Source of the DNA: Elusimicrobiota bacterium
GTDB taxonomy: Bacteria > Elusimicrobiota > Elusimicrobia > Elusimicrobiales > UBA9959
Length of the DNA stretch: 64,000 nt
NCBI GenBank assembly: GCA_026388155.1
Contig: JAPLKI010000018.1
Coordinates: 124,001-188,000 of the forward strand
Reading direction: 5' to 3'
Position numbers and translations under genes: made by a program. Of this stretch, positions 24,117 to 32,197 are shown piece after piece (positions within the stretch are counted from its first letter, which is position 1; every line of letters begins with the position of its first letter). The notes below the pieces were generated by a model. The model did not search any database. It saw only the letters and a list, made by a program, of their open reading frames with translations, and was not told where the DNA came from.

Positions 24117-25540
24117 AACCAGCGGCGTATTTCCTCCCCTATCAAATAGCCTGGCTAAAGGATAAGTCCAGGATTAAGATTTGGGAAAAATCACGCCGCA
24201 TAGGCGCTACCTACGTCCAGAGTTATGAAGATGTGCGCGACTGCGTTGAAGGCGCTGTCCCCTGCGTCTGGTTCTCCTCCGCCGACGAATCCGCCGGCCG
24301 CGAATATATCCTCTATTGCGAAAAGTGGGCAAAAATTTTCAATGCCGGCGCGCAAATGCTCGGCGAGATTATCCTGGACGAAAAGAAAGGCATCAAAGGC
24401 CGGGTCCTGGAATTTAAAGACGGCCGCCGCATCACGGCTTTAACCTCCAACCCAAAGGCATTCCGCTCCAAAGGCGGCAAAGTTATCCTGGACGAATATG
24501 CCCACCATGACGATGCCGACGAAATGTGGAAAGCCGCCAAGCCCTGTATCACCTGGGGCTTCCCGCTCAGGATCCTTTCTACTCATAACGGCACCAGCAC
24601 CCGCTTCAACCGCTTCATCGAGAGCATCCGCAAAGGCCGGCTTAACTGGAGTCTGCATACAGTCTCCATCTTCAAAGCGGTGGAAGACGGCCTGGCCGAC
24701 AAAATCGTCGGCCATGTTCTAACCAAAGCGGAGCGCGACGCCTGGATAGAAGCCGAGCATCAGGACTGTGATGATGAAGACACCTGGCAGCAGGAATATT
24801 GCGTAGTTGCCACCGACAGCGCTTCCTCCTTTCTGCCATATAATCTTATCCGCCCCTGCGAATTCAAAGATTGCCTGGTCTCGGACAAGCGCGATCTGCT
24901 GACTCTGCCGGGAGATCTCTATGCGGGCTTCGACGTAGCACGCAAAAAACACCTGGCCGTTATCGCTATCCTGCAAAAATACGGCGGTATGCTCTGGCTG
25001 CGCTGGCTGAGCGTTATGCAGAACCAGAAGTTTAAGTTTATGAAGGAGGAGCTCTACTGGCTCCTGAAACTGCCGCAGTTGCGCCGGGGCTGCATAGACG
25101 CCACCGGGTTGGGGATGCAGCTCGGCGAAGAAGCACAGGACGATTTCGGCAAGTTCAAGGTTGAGCCTATCACGTTTAACGAAGGCGTAAAAGAAGAACT
25201 CGCCTATGGCCTGCATCCCTACTTTGAAGACGTCGCCATCCATATCCCGGACCAGTTTGAGCTGCGCGAGGATCTCCATTCGGTCAAAAAGATAGTCACC
25301 AAGGCAAATCATATCCGTTTTGACGCTGAGGCTAGTGAAAACGGCCATGGGGACCGTTTCTGGGCTATGTCTTTGGCCGCCCATGCCATCAGCAAGTGCG
25401 TAGGCCCCATACACTTAGCCTCAGGTTCAGGCAACCAGGACTCAAAGATTTTGCAAGGCTACGAAAAGCAGGAAAACGGCCTGTTTTTAATGCGCCCGGA
25501 CCATAAACGGCGAAAAAGGTCAATTTTGAGCGGTTTTTGA
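24113..25540 (+). CDS. Terminase large subunit, Mu gp28 family
   Basis: A 475-residue packaging motor protein. The ATPase domain has a divergent Walker A (EKSRRIGAT, residues 25-33) and Walker B ending at Asp127-Glu128 (KVILDEYAHHDD). The nuclease domain begins at YAGFDVARKKHLAVI (Asp274), with further acidic residues downstream (DATGLG, and DRF near GHGDRFWAM). The Mu family packages host DNA beyond the prophage ends by a headful mechanism. The basic tail (KRRKRSI) is unusual but short. Confidence 0.92.
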   Translation: MKPAAYFLPYQIAWLKDKSRIKIWEKSRRIGATYVQSYEDVRDCVEGAVPCVWFSSADESAGREYILYCEKWAKIFNAGAQMLGEIILDEKKGIKGRVLEFKDGRRITALTSNPKAFRSKGGKVILDEYAHHDDADEMWKAAKPCITWGFPLRILSTHNGTSTRFNRFIESIRKGRLNWSLHTVSIFKAVEDGLADKIVGHVLTKAERDAWIEAEHQDCDDEDTWQQEYCVVATDSASSFLPYNLIRPCEFKDCLVSDKRDLLTLPGDLYAGFDVARKKHLAVIAILQKYGGMLWLRWLSVMQNQKFKFMKEELYWLLKLPQLRRGCIDATGLGMQLGEEAQDDFGKFKVEPITFNEGVKEELAYGLHPYFEDVAIHIPDQFELREDLHSVKKIVTKANHIRFDAEASENGHGDRFWAMSLAAHAISKCVGPIHLASGSGNQDSKILQGYEKQENGLFLMRPDHKRRKRSILSGF

Positions 25541-25763
25541 AACATCCTAAAACGCTCACAAATGCCCCAGGAGCGTTTTAGCCGTCCCTCTACAGGCGCG
25601 GCAGTCTAAAAATGCGGATTGAACGCTATTTTATGCGAGCCAAATGAATATTAGGCATATGGCAATGCCCCGGTTTTAGAGGTTCCGAAACTCGGCAATA
25701 TTTTTATTTTTAATTAACTTTGACTGACCGGCTCCCAAAAACCCGGTAAAAACGGAGAAAACC
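25541..25763. other. 223-bp non-coding gap inside the head operon
   Basis: No open frame is supported here. An inverted repeat AAAACGCTC (25549-25557) / GAGCGTTTT (25571-25579) with a 13-nt loop follows the terminase stop. An AT-rich segment (about 25700-25725) precedes a GGAG at 25754 and the portal start. It could be an attenuator plus an internal promoter, or a scar of a lost insert. Confidence 0.5.
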
Positions 25764-27311
25764 ATGTCCCCAAAAAAGACCAACCACCGCGCCCCCAACC
25801 CGCGCCGGTTTCAGCGCATAGTCTGCAAATCCCTTCCGGCTTTCGTCCCCTCTTTCCGACCCGGCGAAATAGCCTCCCGCGAGCGCAGCCTCGATTTCTA
25901 TCTGTCGGCTGGTATGCCGCTCCCCAACCCCGACCCCGTGCTAAAACGCATGGGTAAAGACATCAGCGTCTATACCGACCTCCTCGCCGACGACCATGTC
26001 GGCGGCTGCGCCGACTCCCGCGCCGCCGGCGTCCTATCGCTCGACTGGGCCGTGGACAACGGCAAAGCGCAGAGCCGCTCCGCCGCGTTCGTCAAGGATA
26101 TGCTCGACGCTCTCGATATGCCGCGCCTGGTCGCCGAGATCTTAAAGGCGCCGCTCTTCGGCTACTCCGTGCTCGAAATAGTCTGGAACATCGGCGCGGA
26201 TAACCTGGTGCGCCCCGTCTCCGTGCAGAAAAAGCCCTGCGCCTGGTTCAGCTTCGATGGTTACGATAAACTCATGTTCCGCAGTAAAGAAAATCCCCTG
26301 GGTGAGATTTTGCCGCCTCGCAAATTCCTGCTCGCTTCGCATAAAGCCAGTTATGAAAACCCCTACGGCGAGCCTGTCTTAAGCCGCATCTTCTGGCCCG
26401 CCACCTTTAAAAAAGGCGGCCTGAAGTTTTGGACCATCTTCATAGAAAAATACGGCATGCCGCACGTGATAGGTAAAAACCCGCGCGGCACCGGTGATGC
26501 TGACACCAACGACCTGCTCTACAAGCTGGAGAATATGGTGCAGGACGCCGTTGCCGTAATACCCGATGATTCCTCCGTTGAGATAAAAGACTTCGCAGCC
26601 TCCGGCGGCTCCATAGACGCCTATGAGCGTTACCTGGTCTATTGCGAAAAGTCCATCTCAAAAGGCCTGCTCGGCCAAACCCTCACTACCGACGTGGGAG
26701 ATAAAGGCAGCTACGCCGCCGCCAAAACCCACATGGAGGTACGCGGCGATATTGTGACCAGCGATAAAAAGGTTGTGGAGCAGACCATCCAGCAGCTAAT
26801 CAACTGGACCTGCGAGTTAAACTTCCCCGGCGAACCCGTTCCCGTCTATTCCATGTTCGCCCCCGAAGACGTTGACATGGACCAGGCCACCCGCGACAAA
26901 GTCCTAACCGACTGCGGCGTGAAATTTACCCCGGTCTACTTCCAGCGCGAGTATAACCTGAAGCCGGAAGATTTCACCCTGATAGACCCGCCAGGATACT
27001 CCGGCGCCGCGCAACCATCCAACGCAACCCCCTTCGCCGGCAAAGCCCCAGCCCCGGCCGCGCAGCAGGCCGAAGTAGAGGATCCCATCACCGCCGCGGC
27101 CGATAAACTTGACCCGGCAGCTCTCCAGGCACAGATAGAAGGTGTTCTCGCCCCGGTCCTGGAAGCCATAAAAGCCGGCGACTACCAGGCAATGGAATCC
27201 GGCCTCATCGCCGCCTATCCCGAGATGGACACCAAAAAATTCCAGGAAACGCTTGCCCGCGCAATTTACGTCTCAGAGATTTGGGGCCGTCTCACCGCCA
27301 ACAAAGCTTAA
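25764..27311 (+). CDS. Portal protein, Mu gp29 family (DUF935)
   Basis: A 515-residue portal protein that forms the ring through which DNA enters the head. DPVLKRMGKDISVYTDLLADDHVGGCADSRAAGVLSLDW and LKAPLFGYSVLEIVW are hallmarks of DUF935. A GLLGQTLTTDVG motif and the helical, Ala-rich C-terminal crown follow. GGAG lies 7 bp before the ATG. Confidence 0.92.
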   Translation: MSPKKTNHRAPNPRRFQRIVCKSLPAFVPSFRPGEIASRERSLDFYLSAGMPLPNPDPVLKRMGKDISVYTDLLADDHVGGCADSRAAGVLSLDWAVDNGKAQSRSAAFVKDMLDALDMPRLVAEILKAPLFGYSVLEIVWNIGADNLVRPVSVQKKPCAWFSFDGYDKLMFRSKENPLGEILPPRKFLLASHKASYENPYGEPVLSRIFWPATFKKGGLKFWTIFIEKYGMPHVIGKNPRGTGDADTNDLLYKLENMVQDAVAVIPDDSSVEIKDFAASGGSIDAYERYLVYCEKSISKGLLGQTLTTDVGDKGSYAAAKTHMEVRGDIVTSDKKVVEQTIQQLINWTCELNFPGEPVPVYSMFAPEDVDMDQATRDKVLTDCGVKFTPVYFQREYNLKPEDFTLIDPPGYSGAAQPSNATPFAGKAPAPAAQQAEVEDPITAAADKLDPAALQAQIEGVLAPVLEAIKAGDYQAMESGLIAAYPEMDTKKFQETLARAIYVSEIWGRLTANKA

Positions 27312-27312
27312 T

Positions 27313-28623
27313 ATGCCCAAAGTCCCGGACCTGCACTACGCCATCGGCCTAGAGCCCAAAGAAGCGCTCCGCTATCTGGCCGGCCAGACGGACTATCACC
27401 CTGCCTTCAACTGGTATGACGTATGGCAGGACGCCCACGCCAAAGCCTTCACCGTCGCCAAAGCCATGCAGGTGGACCTGCTGAAAGATATTCACTCCGC
27501 CGTGCAGAATGGTATGAAGAATGGCCTCACCGTCTCGCAATTCCGTAAAACCATAGAACCCACTCTCCAGGCTAAAGGCTGGTGGGGCAAGAAGATAATG
27601 ACCAACCCAGACACCGGCAAGGAACAAGTGGTCCAGCTCGGCAGCCCGCGCCGCCTGGAATTAATCTACCGGGCCAATATGTCTGTAGCCGAGTCTGCCG
27701 CCCGTTACCAGGACTTTGTTGAATCCGCCCCTGAGCGTCCCTACTGGCAGTTCGTCTGCGTGCTGGATGCGCACACCCGCCCCTCGCACCGCGCCCTGAA
27801 CGGTAAAGTATTCCGCTGGGATGATCCGTTCTGGAATACCTTCTGGCCGCCCCTGGACTGGGGCTGCCGCTGCACCGTGCGCAAGCTCACCGCCGAGCAG
27901 GTGCGCAAGCTGGGCCTTAAAGTGGAATCCTCCGTGGGGAAAATTGCCTACAACCAGCCCGGCGCTGAACTGCAAAAGATAGGCGCGCAGCGTTCCACCT
28001 ATACCGACCCCGTCACCGGAGAAAAAGTCTCCACCGGCGCCGGATGGGATTATAACCCCGGCCAAGCCTGGTATCTGGATGCGCAGACCTGGCAGAAAGC
28101 GGAAGATCTTCCCGACCCCTTGCGTCGCACCTTCCTCGCGGATATGGCAAAGAATAATCTGGCGGCCGAGATGTGGCCAACCTGGGTGGATGGCATCCTG
28201 GCGCGCAATAGCACAAACGGTTTTGCCGCCACTATCGGCTGGATGAAACCTGTTGTCTTTGACAAACTAACAGCATTAAACCTGAAACCCGAAAGCCCGC
28301 TGATAATCGCCAACGATAAAGGAATACTTCACGCTCAGCGCCCCGCGAAACAAAAATCCGGCCAGGCGATATCTATTGAGGAATTAAAAAAATTGCCGGG
28401 TTATATTTCTGATTATGAAGCGGTCCTCTACGACAAAATAAATAAGAACATCCTTTACGTCGTAAAGTCGGCCGAGGTTAAAGCGACCAAGATCGTGATT
28501 GAGGTAAATTATAATCTGCGCGAAATGCAAACCCCGGCCAATTTATTTAAGACGGTATCCGATGTAAACGCCTATAACCTGGCTGAGGACCGCTATGTTT
28601 TGCTGGATGGTAAATTAAAATGA
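27313..28623 (+). CDS. Head morphogenesis protein (gpF/gp30) with C-terminal nuclease-like domain
   Basis: A 436-residue minor head protein of the SPP1 gp7/Mu gp30 family. The core motif CVLDAHTRPSHRALNGKVFRWDDPFWNTFWPPLDWGCRCTV (shown in pieces: CVLDAHTRPSHRALNGK and PPLDWGCRCTV) is present at about residues 155-200. After about residue 320 an extra domain follows (GYISDYEAVLYDKINKNILYV, TKIVIEVNYNLRE, SDVNAYNLAED). Similar gp30-linked domains belong to the phage-borne Barnase/EndoU/ColicinE5-RelE-like (PBECR) group. The start at 27313 follows the portal stop; upstream in-frame starts overlap the portal gene. Confidence 0.85.
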   Translation: MPKVPDLHYAIGLEPKEALRYLAGQTDYHPAFNWYDVWQDAHAKAFTVAKAMQVDLLKDIHSAVQNGMKNGLTVSQFRKTIEPTLQAKGWWGKKIMTNPDTGKEQVVQLGSPRRLELIYRANMSVAESAARYQDFVESAPERPYWQFVCVLDAHTRPSHRALNGKVFRWDDPFWNTFWPPLDWGCRCTVRKLTAEQVRKLGLKVESSVGKIAYNQPGAELQKIGAQRSTYTDPVTGEKVSTGAGWDYNPGQAWYLDAQTWQKAEDLPDPLRRTFLADMAKNNLAAEMWPTWVDGILARNSTNGFAATIGWMKPVVFDKLTALNLKPESPLIIANDKGILHAQRPAKQKSGQAISIEELKKLPGYISDYEAVLYDKINKNILYVVKSAEVKATKIVIEVNYNLREMQTPANLFKTVSDVNAYNLAEDRYVLLDGKLK

Positions 28624-28805
28624 GCGCGCTCCTTACGAAGCCACGCTCATTTAGTTTAGAAGACGGAGGGACGGCTCTTCCCCTCATACCATGGATCTCG
28701 GACAAGTCCGCTAACCACGCCGTAGGCAACGCCGATTTTCCTACTGTCGTCTCCTGGGTATATTATAGCCCCCGGCCGGCAGGATTTCAAGGCCTATTTT
28801 TATGA
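28620..28805 (+). CDS. Possible 61-residue protein between gp30 and gpG
   Basis: The frame begins in an ATGA overlap with the gp30 stop and ends in an ATGA overlap with the gpG start, an arrangement typical of real coupled genes. The product (MSALLTKPRSFSLEDGG...) has no recognisable domain, a low-complexity composition and no obvious ribosome binding site of its own. It may instead be spacer sequence that happens to be open. Confidence 0.45.
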   Translation: MSALLTKPRSFSLEDGGTALPLIPWISDKSANHAVGNADFPTVVSWVYYSPRPAGFQGLFL

Positions 28806-29284
28806 TCAAGATTTCCGTTGACCTCGGCCCTGTTCAAAAACGTCTGGCCGAAATCCATAAAAAGTTGAAGAACACCCGCCCGCTCATGCGCGAGATAGCT
28901 GATATCCTGTGGGATTCCACCATGGAGAACTTCCAGCAGGGTGGCCGCCCCAAATGGGTGCCGTCCGCCGCCGCGTTAAAAAGAAAAGGCCAGACGCTTA
29001 TAGCTAAAGGCCGGCTTATGCGTTCCGTCCATAAAGCCTATGGCAACAACTATGCTATGGCCGGCACTAATGAAGTTTACGCCGCCATCCACCAGTTCGG
29101 CGGCTTCATCCGGCGCCGCCAGGTTGCCGCCACTTCCGACTTCCGCAAATTCGACGGTCGTCCCACAAAATTAAACAGTTATGCCGTAGGCGAAATAGTA
29201 GCCCGGCCATATTTTAAACTTCAGCCCGACGAACTCAAAGACATCGAAAATACCGCAGCCAAATACCTCGGAGATAAAAAATGA
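28802..29284 (+). CDS. Virion morphogenesis protein, Mu gpG family
   Basis: A 160-residue member of the phage virion morphogenesis family (Mu gpG, P2 gpS-like), involved in tail completion or head-tail joining. IADILWDSTMENFQQGGRPKWVPSAAALKRKGQTLIAKGRLMRSV and YAAIHQFGG are the classic motifs. The ATG overlaps the upstream stop and the stop overlaps the next start. Confidence 0.9.
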   Translation: MIKISVDLGPVQKRLAEIHKKLKNTRPLMREIADILWDSTMENFQQGGRPKWVPSAAALKRKGQTLIAKGRLMRSVHKAYGNNYAMAGTNEVYAAIHQFGGFIRRRQVAATSDFRKFDGRPTKLNSYAVGEIVARPYFKLQPDELKDIENTAAKYLGDKK

Positions 29285-29550
29285 AACCCCTTTCCCGCAC
29301 CCCGCGCGCTCTTGCTCGCCGTCTTAAAACCCCCATCTGCAAAGCCTGCAGCCGCCCGAAGCTGGCCGAGACCAGCCATATCCCCGGCCAGCGCAAGACC
29401 TTCAGCTTCACCTGCTGGACCCCAGGCTGCCCTGAAGGCGAGATGAAGACCTGGGCAAAGCTGAAAGAGTCGGAAGTTATACGAAAGGAGGTTACACATG
29501 AAACTGTAGACGGACCATCTCTTATTTCAAGCCGCAGTCTTTTCGATTAA
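29281..29550 (+). CDS. Small zinc-ribbon phage protein
   Basis: An 89-residue basic protein with two Cys pairs (CKACSRPK and CWTPGC) that should form one zinc ribbon. It is the last gene of the rightward virion operon, coupled by ATGA to gpG, and followed by a terminator. The position matches small zinc proteins of other transposable phages, but no specific function is recognised. Confidence 0.6.
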   Translation: MKPLSRTPRALARRLKTPICKACSRPKLAETSHIPGQRKTFSFTCWTPGCPEGEMKTWAKLKESEVIRKEVTHETVDGPSLISSRSLFD

Positions 29551-29559
29551 ATTAAAACC

Positions 29560-29587
29560 CCCAGCGGAAAGCCGCCGTGGTTTTTTA
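29560..29587 (+). terminator. Terminator of the rightward virion operon
   Basis: CCAGCGG followed by a 4-base loop and CCGCCGTGG (stem with one bulge) ends in TTTTTT at 29581-29586. It lies 10 bp after the stop of the zinc-ribbon gene. Confidence 0.65.
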
Positions 29588-29612
29588 TTGATCCTTGACA
29601 ATTCAAAAACAC

Positions 29613-29647
29613 AGTTCCCCGTCGGTTATGGGCCGTCGGGGGGAACT
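29613..29647 (-). terminator. Terminator of the leftward lysogeny block
   Basis: AGTTCCCC (29613-29620) pairs with GGGGAACT (29640-29647), with T-richness on the minus-strand side (GTGTTTTTG). The loop and right arm (TTATGGGCCGTCGGGGGG) are repeated at 30062-30079. Confidence 0.6.
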
Positions 29648-30056
29648 ATTCTTTCTTCTTTTTCCAGCGCGGCCGCATAATAATATTAGGCCTGCTACCA
29701 CATGCCGGACAGAACCAATACGGATAACTTTTAGATTCATCTTTACTAATACGGTAATCTGAATATCCGGTTTGAATTTGGACAAGCTTCTTTTCTTTCT
29801 GAAAACAATTTAAACAGTAAGGGTCGGATATTCCGCGTTTCCATAGGAGGTTTCTATGTATCATGAAGTCTTCGCCAAGTTCTTTGACGTAATCGTATAT
29901 TCCGGCTGTCTTATCCTGGTCGGGTGGATGTGGTGTCTTCTTATCAGAGTTTCGCTTAAAATGGAACTCAAAGATTTTCTTGACGAGCTCGACCGCCGTA
30001 AGAAAGAGGACCAAAACTCCTAACCAAATCTGGATTTTCCCGAAGTTTAAGTTCAT
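29646..30056 (-). CDS. Membrane-anchored zinc-ribbon protein, lysogeny cargo
   Basis: A 136-residue protein with one N-terminal membrane segment (IQIWLGVLVLFLTAVELV) and a C-terminal zinc ribbon (CLNCF... CPACG). The middle is charged and helical. It lies leftward, downstream of the repressor, and is thus probably expressed in the lysogen. Membrane-anchored, repressor-linked genes of temperate phages often block superinfection, but that is inference here. AT content is higher than in neighbouring virion genes, a sign of separate acquisition. Confidence 0.7.
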   Translation of the reverse strand: MNLNFGKIQIWLGVLVLFLTAVELVKKIFEFHFKRNSDKKTPHPPDQDKTAGIYDYVKELGEDFMIHRNLLWKRGISDPYCLNCFQKEKKLVQIQTGYSDYRISKDESKSYPYWFCPACGSRPNIIMRPRWKKKKE

Positions 30057-30080
30057 GTTATTTATGGGCCGTCGGGGGGA

Positions 30081-30815
30081 CTAATTAATCAAAACAAAAT
30101 CCTGCTGATATCCGAATGGTGGTCTATAATAATCAGCAAGTTTGGTTAAATTTTGTTTTACCTCTTTCACTGATATATTCAAATGCCTGGCTATTATAGG
30201 CAAGATTTCTTTCTCCGATGTCTGGTATTTGTGTATTTCATTAACTTCTTTATATTCCTCTTTAATTGAAAGCCAGCGATCGAATGTCTGTTGATCTGGT
30301 CGGATCATTTCTGGATAGTCATAATGCTGGATTTTACCTTGATAGATAAAAGGCTTTCCTTTTAAATTTAACTCGACATCGTTTCGTGTTTTATTATATT
30401 CGGCCAGTTGTTGATCATTCGGAATAGAAGTTATTTCCAAGTGCCCTTTTTCATATGTCGCTACCGCCGCATATATCCCCAATTCCTGAAACTCCAAAGA
30501 TCCTGGGCTAAGACAAACTTGAAAATTATTTTCATTTGAAATTTTGCCCCACTGATCTTTAATCACTGAAAAAAGAGTCGCACGTGCTTGAATTGGAGTT
30601 ATGTCAAAAGCCACAACCCCCTCTATTCTTTTTCCAGGAGAAAGATTTGTGATATTGATATCAGTTACCTCCATTGCAGCGGAGATATTTTGTAGATCAA
30701 CAAATTTCTTTATTGGGGACGGTTTCTCAGCAAAGAAAACAGCGAGCATTGCTCCTGCAATAGCACAAATGATCACGATATCTTTAAAACTCAATTTTTT
30801 ATTTAAATTTAACAT
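30081..30815 (-). CDS. Membrane-anchored cargo protein of unknown function
   Basis: A 244-residue protein whose ATG (MLNLNKKLSF) is preceded by GGGGGAG; the in-frame ATG 15 bp further upstream would place that ribosome binding site inside the gene. One membrane segment (IVIICAIAGAMLAVFFAE) is followed by a large extracytoplasmic or cytoplasmic domain. That domain mixes beta strands (ISAAMEVTDINITNLSPG) with a C-terminal helical bundle (EKEILPIIARHLNISVKEVKQNLTKL). The sequence is clearly AT-richer than the phage core. It lies between the repressor and the membrane zinc-ribbon gene, in the same direction, and is a typical position for superinfection-exclusion or lysogenic-conversion genes. No family is recognised. 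Confidence 0.72.
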   Translation of the reverse strand: MLNLNKKLSFKDIVIICAIAGAMLAVFFAEKPSPIKKFVDLQNISAAMEVTDINITNLSPGKRIEGVVAFDITPIQARATLFSVIKDQWGKISNENNFQVCLSPGSLEFQELGIYAAVATYEKGHLEITSIPNDQQLAEYNKTRNDVELNLKGKPFIYQGKIQHYDYPEMIRPDQQTFDRWLSIKEEYKEVNEIHKYQTSEKEILPIIARHLNISVKEVKQNLTKLADYYRPPFGYQQDFVLIN

Positions 30816-30859
30816 GCAATTCTCCCCCAAGGTTTATTTCTATCGCTTTCTTTTATCTA

Positions 30860-31255
30860 TTAAGCAGGTTTTCGTTTAGGCTGCTGATGAAGCTGTTTAA
30901 ATCTTTTAAAAGCTTCCTGACTCCCCTTAGCTCCTCGAATATATCCAAGGATAAGGTTTCTCTCCTTCTGATGCTCTAAAAAGTAACTGGCGATTTCCTG
31001 TATATCCTCGTCAGGAGGAAGCTTTTTTTTAACTTCGGCAAATTTCTCTTCGGCGATAACTGTTATGGCAACCCCCAACAACGATGCAATCTTTTTCGCA
31101 AGCTCGAAGGACATATGGTATTTGCTGGTCTCGATATTCGCAAGTGTTATTCGATGTATTCCAACCTTAGAGGAGAATGTTTCCTGAGAGGGCGCGTCAG
31201 GCAACGCTTTCCGTAATTCCTGTATCTTTTTCCCGTGTGGAATAAATGTCTGCAT
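30860..31255 (-). CDS. XRE-family repressor (c-type)
   Basis: A 131-residue regulator. The helix-turn-helix is at about 20-62 (APSQETFSSKVGIHRITLANIETSKYHMSFELAKKIASLLGVA), a Cro/CI-type fold. The basic C-terminal half is helical. It is transcribed leftward from the 61-bp region shared with the rightward early gene, matching the c/ner switch of Mu. It should repress the early promoter at 31265-31293 and keep the lysogenic state. Confidence 0.82.
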   Translation of the reverse strand: MQTFIPHGKKIQELRKALPDAPSQETFSSKVGIHRITLANIETSKYHMSFELAKKIASLLGVAITVIAEEKFAEVKKKLPPDEDIQEIASYFLEHQKERNLILGYIRGAKGSQEAFKRFKQLHQQPKRKPA

Positions 31256-31264
31256 AAAAGGCCC

Positions 31265-31298
31265 TTGACAGATTGTAGTGTAGTTCGTATACTACAAT
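31265..31298 (+). promoter_or_regulatory. Early promoter with overlapping dyad operator
   Basis: TTGACA (31265-31270) and TATACT (31288-31293) are spaced by 17 bp, an excellent sigma70 promoter for the early block. An inverted repeat ATTGTAGT (31272-31279) / ACTACAAT (31291-31298) overlaps it, so a repressor or Ner-like dimer bound there would block polymerase. A weaker minus-strand promoter for the repressor may overlap the same region. Confidence 0.75.
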
Positions 31299-31316
31299 AG
31301 AGGTTTAAAACAAACT

Positions 31317-31553
31317 ATGGCAACAAGACATATCCTACCAATAAACGAGCGCAGAATAAAATCGCAGATGATTCTTTGTGGAGTACGCCAGATTGATGTC
31401 GCAAGAAAATTAAAATGCAGTTCTACCGCTGTCAGGAAAGTAATATCCGGGGTTCCTTGCAGCAACAGAATCAAGGCCGAGATCGCCATCCGCTTAGGAA
31501 TGTCGGTCTCCCAACTCTGGCCGCACAAGCGCCGCCGTGCCGCCCGCGCCTAA
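31317..31553 (+). CDS. Ner-like transcription regulator
   Basis: A 78-residue helix-turn-helix protein, first gene of the early block. RRIKSQMILCGVRQIDVARKLKCSSTAVRKVISG followed by AIRLGMSVSQLWPHKRR matches the Ner/Nlp family, including the conserved LG.s...LWP ending. In Mu, Ner turns down the repressor and early promoters at the onset of lytic growth. The ATG begins 24 bp after the -10 box with little visible ribosome binding site. Confidence 0.8.
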   Translation: MATRHILPINERRIKSQMILCGVRQIDVARKLKCSSTAVRKVISGVPCSNRIKAEIAIRLGMSVSQLWPHKRRRAARA

Positions 31554-31568
31554 TATGAGGAGAGAATA

Positions 31569-31823
31569 ATGTCCGCACAAAACGACAAGATATATCTTCG
31601 GTTTAAAAAAATCGCAATAAGACATGGATTGGAAGCTGCGCTTATCTGTTTTCAAAGCTATTTAAATAAAAATGGACGCAGGGAATCTCGCTCAACCGCA
31701 GCTTTAGTTTTCGGATTTTATGCGAATAATTATGGGGACTCGATGATTTTTGAAACTCTTTATAAAAAATACCCAATACTACAGGAGATTCATCCGACTC
31801 GGCCCTCCCGGCGCATAATATAA
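31569..31823 (+). CDS. Early phage protein of unknown function
   Basis: An 84-residue helical, basic protein (MSAQNDKIYLRFKKIAIRHGLEAALICFQSYL...). GGAG with a spacer of 9 bp precedes the ATG. It follows the Ner-like gene in the early operon. No domain is recognised. Confidence 0.65.
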   Translation: MSAQNDKIYLRFKKIAIRHGLEAALICFQSYLNKNGRRESRSTAALVFGFYANNYGDSMIFETLYKKYPILQEIHPTRPSRRII

Positions 31824-31834
31824 GGAAAGGGATT

Positions 31835-31996
31835 ATGGCAACTCTTTACTGCGTCACTCTGAAATATCGCTGCGGCCATACCGCATTCGCCTGGACAAGT
31901 GACCAGCAAAAAGCGCACCACGAAAGACGCCTTAACAAAAACTGCGACCTCTGCTCCGGCAGACTCGCCCGCATAATGAAAGCCAAAAAGTCTTAA
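31835..31996 (+). CDS. Very small zinc-finger-like early protein
   Basis: A 53-residue protein (MATLYCVTLKYRCGHTAFAW... NCDLCSGRLARIMKAKKS) with a CxxH-type and CxxC pair able to bind one zinc, and a basic tail. AAGGAAAGG lies just before the ATG and the next ribosome binding site follows at once, so it fits the operon well. Function unknown. Confidence 0.6.
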   Translation: MATLYCVTLKYRCGHTAFAWTSDQQKAHHERRLNKNCDLCSGRLARIMKAKKS

Positions 31997-32003
31997 GGAG
32001 AAT

Positions 32004-32195
32004 ATGCCCACCCCCTGGACCAAACCCGAACTTATCATCTGGCTCCGCCGCCAGGCGCACCGCCTGCACCGCCTGCCCGGCCGGCACGACATTCTGATCG
32101 CAAAAAACGCGCCTTCCATCAATCTGTTTTATTCAAAATTCGGCAGCCTGGCCGATGCCTACCGCGCCGCCGGGCTCCTTAAAGGAGATAAATAA
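32004..32195 (+). CDS. Small early protein with a DNA-binding-like repeat
   Basis: A 63-residue, strongly basic protein (WTKPELIIWLRRQAHRLHRLPGRHDI... FYSKFGSLADAYRAAGLLKGDK). The FGSLADAYRAAGL ending resembles repeats found in homing-nuclease-associated and small phage DNA-binding proteins. AAGGAG precedes the ATG. It probably binds nucleic acid; this rests only on the motif. Confidence 0.6.
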   Translation: MPTPWTKPELIIWLRRQAHRLHRLPGRHDILIAKNAPSINLFYSKFGSLADAYRAAGLLKGDK

Positions 32196-32197
32196 TA

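Noticed and set aside
24719-25414. 231-codon minus-strand frame in the terminase gene
   Set aside because: Antisense shadow of the nuclease domain of the large terminase.
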